A stretch of DNA of 5,110 bases. Origin: an uncultured Lachnospiraceae bacterium. Lineage in GTDB: Bacteria; Bacillota; Clostridia; Lachnospirales; Lachnospiraceae. Position numbers and translations under genes: made by a program. Positions 1 through 5,110 of the stretch are shown here, piece after piece (the first letter of the stretch is position 1; every line of letters starts with the position of its first letter). The stretch is from contig OMRF01000108.1 in the NCBI GenBank assembly GCA_900313435.1, forward strand, positions 1 through 5,110, in the 5' to 3' direction. The notes under the pieces were generated by a model. It ran no database searches. It worked only from the letters and a program-made list of their open reading frames with translations, and was not told the origin of the DNA.

Positions 1-419
1 CTGGCGTATTCATAGAGCTTCTTTCCGTCCTTTTTTTTCGCGGAATACATGGGAGGCTTCTGAAGAAGATCCCCCGAAAAGTCAGCCATCACCTTAAGCA
101 GCGCATCCTTTGTGACTCCGGAGGCATCCTTTTTTGAAAGCACCTCACCAGTAATATCCTGTGTGTCTGTCGTGATGCCAAGGAGCATCTCGGCCTCATA
201 ACGCTTTACGGTATCATGAGTCAGCTTATCGGAGAGCTTCGTCGCCCTTCCGAATAAAACAACAAGGACCCCGGTCGCATTCGGATCGAGAGTCCCGGTG
301 TGGCCTGCCTTTTTCACCCGAAGGACATGGCGAAGCTTGTTCACCACATCAAAGGATGTCCAGCCCTTTTCCTTGTCTATTATAAGGGCACCGCCCTCAA
401 GTTCTGAAATATTATCCAT
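1..419 (-). CDS. truB: tRNA pseudouridine(55) synthase TruB, N-terminal part (runs off the left edge)
   Basis: TruB converts uridine 55 in the T-loop of tRNAs to pseudouridine in the cytoplasm. Only the first 139 residues are in the window, roughly half of a usual TruB. The catalytic motif GHTGTLDPNATGVL is at residues 39-52, with the nucleophilic Asp at 45. The conserved KRYEAEMLLG block with Tyr74 follows, then TDTQDITGEV at 84-93. The fragment ends in the substrate-binding QKPPMYSAKKKDGKKLYEYA segment. The start ATG lies 3 nt after the nrnA stop and gives the expected N-terminus (MDNISELEGGALIIDKEKGW). No good Shine-Dalgarno lies at normal distance; the nearest AGGAG is about 21 nt upstream inside nrnA. 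Translation probably depends on reinitiation after nrnA. The Asn after GTLDP falls at a position that varies in the family. Identification is very secure; the C-terminal half and PUA-like tail cannot be seen. Confidence 0.96.
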   Translation of the reverse strand, partial: MDNISELEGGALIIDKEKGWTSFDVVNKLRHVLRVKKAGHTGTLDPNATGVLVVLFGRATKLSDKLTHDTVKRYEAEMLLGITTDTQDITGEVLSKKDASGVTKDALLKVMADFSGDLLQKPPMYSAKKKDGKKLYEYA

Positions 420-425
420 CGCTCA
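417..425 (-). other. nrnA stop / truB start junction (TGA-GCG-ATG, same frame)
   Basis: The nrnA stop TGA, one GCG codon and the truB ATG follow one another in the same reading frame. Terminating ribosomes are within reach of the truB start, which fits reinitiation. No Shine-Dalgarno of normal spacing precedes truB. Only one stop codon separates the two proteins. Confidence 0.75.
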
Positions 426-1370
426 AAAAAGCGCTTCTATCTCCTGGGAGATGTTCGCTATCGCTTCCACGGGATCGCCTTCTATTTCGCAGCCCGCGGC
501 CTTTGCGTGCCCACCGCCGCCGTGACGGACAGCGATATCGGCAAGGTTGATATCCGCGGTTGCCCTCATTGACACCTTGAAATGCCCCGGATCAAGCTCG
601 TACAAAAAGACGGAGGCAAGCGAATCCTTCGTATCGCGAAGGGCACTCACTATACCTTCAAGATGCCGAGGCTGAACCTCGTATTCCCTCATCTCGTCAA
701 AAGTAATAAAGGTTGCGACTATCCTGTCGTTTGAAAGTCTGACGGCCTTTTCGAGCGCATGTCCGAGAACGCGGCTCTGATTGAAGGTCTTTTCAAAGAA
801 GGTCTTGTCGATTATCCTCGGAAAATCGATGCCCTTATCCATGAGGATCCCGGCCTTTTTCATCGTATCCTTTGTGGTACAGTCAAAGCGGAAGACGCCC
901 GTATCATGGATTATCCCTGTATAAAGGCATTCCGCTATCTCCTTCGTGATCTTCTCACAACCGAAGATGTCATATAAAAGTTCACAGGTAGAGCTGTAAT
1001 CCGGGATTATATGATTATGATCCGCAAAATCCGTATTCGAAAGATGATGATCTACACAAAGCGTTTCTTTTGCAGCGTTAAATCGGCTTCCGGAAGGACC
1101 GAGGCGCTTTATGTCGCCGCAGTCGAGACAGATGAAAAGATCCACGCTCTCATCGCTCTCAGAAGGCTCTATCAGGTCCTCTGCCCCCTTCAAAAACATG
1201 AACATCCTCGGGATGTATTCAAGATACGCTTTGACATTGGCTTCGGGAAAATATTCCCGGATGTAATTATACATACCAAGAACAGAGCCCACGCAGTCGC
1301 CGTCCGGGCGCACATGGCCTCCTATCGCTATCTCCTTTTTGTCCTTCAGTATGAGATCAAGATCTATCAT
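423..1370 (-). CDS. nrnA: DHH/DHHA1 family phosphoesterase, NrnA-type (oligoribonuclease / pAp phosphatase)
   Basis: This 315-residue protein has the full DHH-DHHA1 architecture and the usual NrnA length (about 310-320). Metal-binding motifs in order are HVRPDGD at 19-25 (motif I), CLDCGD at 81-86 (Asp83), DHH at 107-109, and TGIIHDTGVFRF at 151-162 (Asp156). The C-terminal DHHA1 substrate-binding motif GGGGHAKAAG is at 284-293. All expected catalytic residues are present, so the enzyme looks active. Family members hydrolyse 2-5 nt RNAs from the end, and several also remove the 3' phosphate of pAp; which activity dominates here cannot be read from sequence. The ATG is 5 nt after the rbfA stop, and a GAGG (1381-1384) lies 10 nt upstream inside rbfA. 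Placement between rbfA and truB is the standard Firmicutes order and argues against a RecJ or a cyclic-di-AMP GdpP enzyme; no membrane or GGDEF-like region is present. Confidence 0.93.
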   Translation of the reverse strand: MIDLDLILKDKKEIAIGGHVRPDGDCVGSVLGMYNYIREYFPEANVKAYLEYIPRMFMFLKGAEDLIEPSESDESVDLFICLDCGDIKRLGPSGSRFNAAKETLCVDHHLSNTDFADHNHIIPDYSSTCELLYDIFGCEKITKEIAECLYTGIIHDTGVFRFDCTTKDTMKKAGILMDKGIDFPRIIDKTFFEKTFNQSRVLGHALEKAVRLSNDRIVATFITFDEMREYEVQPRHLEGIVSALRDTKDSLASVFLYELDPGHFKVSMRATADINLADIAVRHGGGGHAKAAGCEIEGDPVEAIANISQEIEALF

Positions 1371-1375
1371 AAAGC

Positions 1376-1765
1376 TCAGTCCTCAGTATTTTCAGCGGGC
1401 CCGTCTTCATGGGATATGTTAAGCGAATCTATAAGCTTATTCATCTTTGCCCCGTACTCTATTGAATTGTCGAGGAAAAAGCTTAATTCCGGTGTATTTC
1501 GAAGATTGAGCCTCCTCGCAAGCTCATGTCTTATGAAGCCCTGCGAATTCTTAAGGCCCTTTAAGGCGTTTTGCTTTTCAGCCTCGTCACCGAGCACTGA
1601 AATGTAGCATTTCGCGGTCTTAAGATCCGTGGCCACATCCACATCCGTGAGAGAGACCTTCATGGGATCGACTCTCGGATCCTTCACTTCATCATGGAGT
1701 ATGAGGGAAAGGGTCCGAAATACGTCTTCGTTTACCTTTGCGGCTTTGTTTGAATTTTTTCTCAT
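1376..1765 (-). CDS. rbfA: 30S ribosome-binding factor RbfA
   Basis: RbfA binds the immature 30S subunit near the 5' end of 16S rRNA and assists its late maturation and cold adaptation. The chosen start gives 129 residues, normal for the family. The family pattern is clear: an N-terminal helix with LHDEVKDPRV at 23-32, central strands with VSLTDVDVATDLKTAKCYISV at about 37-57 (split here by no insertion), and the type II KH-like half with SQGFIRHELARRLNLRNTPE at 74-93 followed by DNSIEYGAKMNKLI at 99-112. A short acidic tail ends the protein. An upstream in-frame ATG at 1795 would add ten residues, but they are encoded inside the end of infB and do not resemble RbfA. The ATG at 1765 overlaps the infB stop as ATGA, with AGAGG (1776-1780) 10 nt upstream, so translational coupling to infB is likely. 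Confidence 0.95.
   Translation of the reverse strand: MRKNSNKAAKVNEDVFRTLSLILHDEVKDPRVDPMKVSLTDVDVATDLKTAKCYISVLGDEAEKQNALKGLKNSQGFIRHELARRLNLRNTPELSFFLDNSIEYGAKMNKLIDSLNISHEDGPAENTED
1762..1765 (-). other. infB/rbfA ATGA overlap
   Basis: The TGA stop of infB and the ATG of rbfA share bases as ATGA, a common sign of translational coupling by termination-reinitiation. It supports the shorter rbfA start and co-expression of IF-2 with RbfA. Confidence 0.85.
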
Positions 1766-4602
1766 GACCTTGGAACCTCTACCATCTTGTAGCATTCAAT
1801 GCGGTCACCCTCAAGGAATTCCCCAAAGCCTTCAAATACAAGACCGCACTCAAAGCCGGACTTAACTTCCTTCACATCATCCTTGAAGCGCTTCAGTGAT
1901 ATGAGTTTTCCTTCATAGATCATATCATCACCCCTGAAGATCCTCGCTCCGGAGTCACGCTCAAGTGTGCCGTCCGTGACTATGGATCCTGCGATATTTC
2001 CAACACCCGAAGACTTGAATATCTGGCGAACCTCAGCGTGTCCTGTCACCTTTTCCTCAAATACAGGCTCGAGCATTCCCTTCATCGCGTCCTCAACATC
2101 CTCGATGGCATTGTAGATGACATTGTAGAGCCTTATGTCGACGCCCTGGGTGTCGGCTGTCTGCTTTGCGACGGCATCGGGACGGACATTGAAACCGATG
2201 ATAACGGCATTTGAAGCAGCTGCGAGTGTCACGTCCGATTCGTTTATAGCTCCGACTCCGCCATGGATTACCTTCACCACGACTTCTTCGTTGGAAAGCT
2301 TTTCCAGAGACTGCTTTACGGCCTCCACGGAGCCCTGTACGTCAGCCTTAACGATAATATCAAGCTCCTTGACCTTGCCCTCCTGGATCTTCGTAAATAG
2401 ACCATCAAGAGACATCCTCGACCTGGTCTCATCGATCAGTGACTTCTTCTCCTCCGCTATGAAGGTCTCAGCAAAGCTGTGAGCCTCCTTTTCGGAGTCA
2501 AAGGACATAAATATCTCACCGCCGGTAGGAACGGCGGAAAGTCCCTGTATCTCAACGGGAGTGGAGGGGCCGGCCTTCTTCAGATGCTTTCCGTACTCGT
2601 CGGTCATCGCCCTTACCTTGCCGTAGCAGGGACCGCAGGCGACGGGATCCCCTACATGGAGCGTTCCCTTCTGGACAAGGACTGTTGCAACAACACCACG
2701 TCCCTTGTCAAGCTCTGCCTCTATGACAACGCCTCTTACGTTTCTCTTCGGATTGGCCTTAAGCTCCAGCACATCCGCGGTAAGAAGGATCATATCAAGA
2801 AGGTCATCGATACCCTCATGAGTATGGGCGGAAACCGGCACGAATATGGTACTCCCGCCCCAGTCCTCGGGGATTAGCTCATATTCGGAAAGCTCCTGCT
2901 TAACACGCTCAACATTGGCATTGGGCTTGTCGATCTTGTTTACTGCAACTATTATCTCGACTCCGGCAGCCTTGGCGTGATTGATGGCTTCCACAGTCTG
3001 GGGCATTACACCGTCATCCGCAGCGACAACGAGGATCGCGATATCGGTAGATTTCGCGCCGCGCATTCTCATGGCGGTGAAGGCCTCGTGTCCGGGGGTA
3101 TCGAGGAAGGTGATCTTCCGATCCTTCACATTAACGATATAGGCACCGATCTTTTGCGTGATACCGCCGGCCTCGCGGTCGGTGACCCTTGTATCCCTGA
3201 TGGCATCGAGAAGAGACGTCTTACCATGATCAACATGTCCCATGACGCAGACTACCGGCGGACGGGAAACCTGATCCTTCTCATCCTCCTCTTCCTCCAT
3301 GAGAAGATTCGCGATGACATTTTCCTTCTCCTCACGCTCAACTATGCAGTTGTATTCAAGTGCAAGTTCTTCCGCCTCCTCAAACTTAAGATCTGAGTTC
3401 AGCGTGACCATCTTGCCCTTCATGAAGAGATCCTTCACCACATCCGTGGGCTTCACCATCATCTTTTCGGAAAGTTCCTTGACGGTGATGTGCTCAGGTA
3501 TGACGATCGACATGAGCTCTTCCATATTTCTCTCGGGAGCCTTGTTTGAAGGCGCATGATGCTTTGTCCTGCCCTTTTTCTCAAGGTTTATGAAGCGTTC
3601 CTGCTTTTTGCTCCCAAGAGCATCATGGTCTACATTCTTCTTTCTGTCCTTTGAAAAGCCTCCCTTTCTCCCGGACTGCTCGGGAGCGGGTCCTTTCTGG
3701 GGTGCGGCATTACCCTGATTCTTTCCTGCAGGGCGCCTTTCAATGCCGTCACGGCTCTTTATATTGTCACGGCGTCCGTTCCTGTCAGCCCCCTGTCCCC
3801 TCTGGTCTCTTTGATCCTTGCCAAATGACGGGGTCCTTCCATTCTGGAGTCTCTCGGGATGGTTGGCATAAATATTTTCTCTGACAATGGTCTTCGGCTT
3901 TTCTTCAGCCTTTTCAACCGGTCTTTGAGTTGTAACGCCCTGATCATGACTCTCAACCTCGGGAGCCTTCTTTATCTCCTCTTTCGGTGCCGGAGCAGGC
4001 TTCTCTACTATCTTCGGAGCCACCGGAACATAATCGGGCGCATTATCCATACCCCGGGGCCTTACCACTCTTTCATCCGCCGAACGCGGGCGTATGGGCT
4101 TTCTGACTCCCGGAGCGCCTGAGCTTGTAAAGGATGATGTGCTGTCAGGGCGTCTCGGCTTTCTCACGCTTCCTGCATCCCGACGACCGCCCTGGGCGCC
4201 CTTTTGAGTATACTGGGCGTTAAATACCGCAGTGATAGAGGATTTCTTCTTTACGGGTGCAGCAGGAGTCTTTTCTGCGGGTGCTTTGGGCGAAGGCTTT
4301 ACCTGCGGTGCCTTTTGGACAGGCTTTTCGACAGGCTTTGCGGAAGGCTCGGCAAGTATCTTCTCTTCCTGCTTCTTTACAGGCTTTTCTGAAGCCTCCT
4401 TTTTAGGCTCTTCCTTTTTTGGCTCTTCCTTTTCAGACTTCGCCTTGGTCGAAAACTTCCCCCTCACCATGGCGATAATATCGTCATCGATATTTGAGCT
4501 TGCCGTCTTTGCCTCCACGCCCTTTTCCTGAAGAAAATCAAGAATCTCCTTCGAGGGAGCGTCAAGCTCTTTTGCAATCTCATATACTCTCATTTTTGCC
4601 AT
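1762..4602 (-). CDS. infB: Translation initiation factor IF-2
   Basis: IF-2 is the GTPase that delivers fMet-tRNA to the 30S subunit and promotes 70S joining. From the ATG at 4602 it is 946 residues, longer than Bacillus IF-2 because of a long linker. Domains: IF2_N at about 3-50; a charged, probably disordered linker at about 51-355, Lys/Glu/Pro/Ala-rich first and Arg/Gly/Asn/Asp-rich later; a second IF2_N at about 365-418; and the G domain at about 446-618. G motifs are GHVDHGKT (455-462), GGIT (479-482), DTPGHE (501-506, catalytic His505), NKID (555-558) and SAH (591-593). The beta-barrel domain II, IF-2 domain III (about 720-830) and the initiator-tRNA-binding C-terminal barrel (about 845-940) follow intact. 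Three in-frame ATGs lie at 4608, 4602 and 4593; GGAGG abuts the first and sits 6 nt before the second, so the second is preferred. It starts 33 nt after ylxQ and overlaps rbfA by 4 nt. Confidence 0.97.
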   Translation of the reverse strand: MAKMRVYEIAKELDAPSKEILDFLQEKGVEAKTASSNIDDDIIAMVRGKFSTKAKSEKEEPKKEEPKKEASEKPVKKQEEKILAEPSAKPVEKPVQKAPQVKPSPKAPAEKTPAAPVKKKSSITAVFNAQYTQKGAQGGRRDAGSVRKPRRPDSTSSFTSSGAPGVRKPIRPRSADERVVRPRGMDNAPDYVPVAPKIVEKPAPAPKEEIKKAPEVESHDQGVTTQRPVEKAEEKPKTIVRENIYANHPERLQNGRTPSFGKDQRDQRGQGADRNGRRDNIKSRDGIERRPAGKNQGNAAPQKGPAPEQSGRKGGFSKDRKKNVDHDALGSKKQERFINLEKKGRTKHHAPSNKAPERNMEELMSIVIPEHITVKELSEKMMVKPTDVVKDLFMKGKMVTLNSDLKFEEAEELALEYNCIVEREEKENVIANLLMEEEEDEKDQVSRPPVVCVMGHVDHGKTSLLDAIRDTRVTDREAGGITQKIGAYIVNVKDRKITFLDTPGHEAFTAMRMRGAKSTDIAILVVAADDGVMPQTVEAINHAKAAGVEIIVAVNKIDKPNANVERVKQELSEYELIPEDWGGSTIFVPVSAHTHEGIDDLLDMILLTADVLELKANPKRNVRGVVIEAELDKGRGVVATVLVQKGTLHVGDPVACGPCYGKVRAMTDEYGKHLKKAGPSTPVEIQGLSAVPTGGEIFMSFDSEKEAHSFAETFIAEEKKSLIDETRSRMSLDGLFTKIQEGKVKELDIIVKADVQGSVEAVKQSLEKLSNEEVVVKVIHGGVGAINESDVTLAAASNAVIIGFNVRPDAVAKQTADTQGVDIRLYNVIYNAIEDVEDAMKGMLEPVFEEKVTGHAEVRQIFKSSGVGNIAGSIVTDGTLERDSGARIFRGDDMIYEGKLISLKRFKDDVKEVKSGFECGLVFEGFGEFLEGDRIECYKMVEVPRS
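4406..4435 (-). repeat. Short tandem repeat inside infB coding for EEPKK twice
   Basis: Two adjacent 15-nt units (4406-4420 and 4421-4435 on the plus strand), each starting GGCTCTTCCTTTT, match at 13 of 15 positions. Together they encode EEPKKEEPKK in the charged linker of IF-2 that follows the first IF2_N domain. The 15-nt period keeps the frame, so copy-number change by slippage would lengthen or shorten the linker without breaking the gene. Nearby stretches (4320-4390) hold looser copies coding for similar EKPV/KPVKK motifs. Confidence 0.7.
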
Positions 4603-4608
4603 GGTCAT

Positions 4609-4613
4609 CCTCC
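4609..4613 (-). promoter_or_regulatory. Ribosome binding site of infB (GGAGG)
   Basis: The minus strand reads GGAGG, then ATGACC, then ATGGCAAAAATG. The Shine-Dalgarno directly abuts the ATG at 4608 (zero spacing, unfavourable) and is 6 nt from the ATG at 4602 (near ideal). This decides the start in favour of MAKMRVYEIAKEL, the N-terminus typical of IF-2. It is the strongest ribosome binding site in the window and lies in the only gap of more than a few bases. Confidence 0.8.
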
Positions 4614-4635
4614 ATCAAAAAGAAATAAAAACTTC

Positions 4636-4956
4636 TCATATCTTTTTCAATATACCGCTTGAAAGGTTCTCGTCGGTAACGGCTACGCAGGCTGTAAGTC
4701 CCTTTCCCGTGCTGTTTCCAAGGGTTTCCTTTGTGCCCCGGATAATGAATGGGATATTGTTCCTCTCACAAAGAGCCTTCAAGTCCTTTGCTTCCCTCAA
4801 AGACATATCCTCCGCGAACACGACAAGCCTTGCTTTTTTGCTCCTTACGGCTTCCTCGGTAAGGAATGTCCCGCACTTTACCGATCCTGCTTTCCTTGCC
4901 ATTGAGACAAGGGAAAGCACCGGGTCATTTGCCGGTCTTTCAGGACTCTTCTCCAT
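4636..4956 (-). CDS. ylxQ: L7Ae/YlxQ family putative RNA-binding protein
   Basis: This 106-residue protein belongs to the L7Ae/L30e/S12e/Gadd45 fold family, in the form found beside infB in Firmicutes (YlxQ, also called a probable ribosomal protein L7Ae-like). The typical family opening is visible at about 12-30 (PVLSLVSMARKAGSVKCGT), followed by the helix EEAVRSKKARLVVFAED at 34-50, a second helix ending in ERNNIPFI (64-71), and the LGNSTGKG turn near 79-86. Homologues of this fold bind kink-turn RNAs, but the target of YlxQ is not established, so a role in RNA binding is family inference. The ATG lies inside the end of nusA (17-nt overlap) with GGAAG (4963-4967) 6 nt upstream. A later Met (residue 19) would cut into the conserved first helix, so the longer start is preferred. 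No ylxR lies between it and nusA. Confidence 0.9.
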   Translation of the reverse strand: MEKSPERPANDPVLSLVSMARKAGSVKCGTFLTEEAVRSKKARLVVFAEDMSLREAKDLKALCERNNIPFIIRGTKETLGNSTGKGLTACVAVTDENLSSGILKKI

Positions 4957-5110
4957 CTGTTTCTTCCGTCTCAGAACCTACATACTCGCCGTTCTCGTCG
5001 TAGTATTCCTCTGAATCATCATAATCAGCCCCGTCCTCGTCGCCTCCGTCATAAGGCGGCCATTCTCCGGCCTCGATGGCCTGGGTCTCGGACTTGATAT
5101 CGATCTTGTA
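4940..5110 (-). CDS. nusA: Transcription termination/antitermination factor NusA, C-terminal end (5' part outside window)
   Basis: The minus strand is open from the right edge to a TGA at 4940-4942, giving 56 residues. It begins YKIDIKSETQA, which matches the last strand and end of the second KH domain of NusA, where homologues have a G(Y/W)KIDIKSE-like sequence. The remaining 44 or so residues form a tail with about 20 Asp/Glu and no Lys or Arg (for example DGGDEDGADYDDSEEYYDENG), probably disordered. NusA binds RNA polymerase and nascent RNA and affects pausing, termination and antitermination. The position directly upstream of ylxQ and infB fits. It encodes the ribosome binding site and start codon of ylxQ within its last codons, so the two are likely coupled. 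The fragment is short, so the call rests on the KH-end motif plus operon position. Confidence 0.88.
   Translation of the reverse strand, partial: YKIDIKSETQAIEAGEWPPYDGGDEDGADYDDSEEYYDENGEYVGSETEETDGEES

Noticed and set aside
29..42. Run of eight A residues followed by G in truB (A AAA AAG type slippery heptamer)
   Set aside because: It encodes the Lys run in the conserved PPMYSAKKKDGKK segment, the frame continues normally on both sides, and no stimulatory structure is apparent.
417..442. AAGCGCTTTTTT followed by GAGCG near the end of nrnA, looking like a small terminator
   Set aside because: The stem is only about 4 bp (CGCT/AGCG), the T run lies in the loop, and truB begins immediately after. 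Termination here would split the operon without support.
1011..1607. 198-codon open frame on the plus strand
   Set aside because: It lies antisense across nrnA and rbfA, both well-identified genes. It shows no recognisable domain and has low-quality composition, so it is a codon-bias shadow.
1766..1795. Ten-residue N-terminal extension of RbfA from the ATG at 1795
   Set aside because: The extension is encoded within infB, does not resemble RbfA N-termini, and the ATGA-coupled start at 1765 is better placed.
2135..3559. Several plus-strand open frames of 86-139 codons
   Set aside because: All are antisense to the conserved part of infB, whose G domain and C-terminal domains are intact.
3759..3956. 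65-codon minus-strand frame within infB
   Set aside because: It is an out-of-frame reading of the IF-2 linker, very basic because of the Arg/Lys-rich codons there, without its own start signals.
4601..5014. 137-codon open frame on the plus strand
   Set aside because: It is antisense to ylxQ and the nusA end, with no family resemblance and no ribosome binding site worth noting.

Overview
The window is one stretch of a bacterial transcription/translation operon. All six genes are on the minus strand, and the operon runs off both ends. Read in the direction of transcription (right to left): nusA 3' end, ylxQ, infB, rbfA, nrnA, truB 5' part. This is the classic nusA-infB cluster in its Firmicutes form. 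The L7Ae-like ylxQ and the DHH phosphoesterase nrnA between rbfA and truB point to a clostridial bacterium. The style of the IF-2 N-terminus and the acidic NusA tail suggest Lachnospiraceae or a relative. The family-level assignment is inference from remembered homologues, not a search. By eye the base composition is near balanced.

Layout: 4940-5110 is the last 56 codons of nusA, ending in a highly acidic tail. 4636-4956 is ylxQ, which overlaps nusA by 17 nt. 1762-4602 is infB, a long IF-2 of 946 residues whose start is set by a GGAGG six nt upstream of the second of three clustered ATGs. 1376-1765 is rbfA, which overlaps infB by ATGA. 423-1370 is nrnA, starting 5 nt after rbfA. 1-419 is the first 139 codons of truB, starting 3 nt after the nrnA stop and in the same frame. 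The longest gap between genes is 33 nt, so no region over 300 bases lacks a gene. I saw no promoter, terminator, RNA gene, mobile element or CRISPR array.

Functional theme: NusA controls transcription elongation, termination and antitermination, including on rRNA operons. YlxQ is a putative RNA-binding protein. IF-2 places initiator tRNA on the ribosome. RbfA matures the 30S subunit. NrnA degrades nano-RNAs and may dephosphorylate pAp. TruB makes the T-loop pseudouridine of tRNA. The overlapping or near-abutting junctions suggest one transcript with translational coupling.

This is largely an ordinary housekeeping region and I found no undescribed system. The points worth a second look are the apparent absence of ylxR (rnpM) from its usual place between nusA and ylxQ, the same-frame nrnA/truB junction with a single stop codon and no clear ribosome binding site for truB, a possible internal start in infB exactly before its second IF2_N domain, two conserved-looking hydrophobic islands in the IF-2 linker, and the acidic NusA tail.
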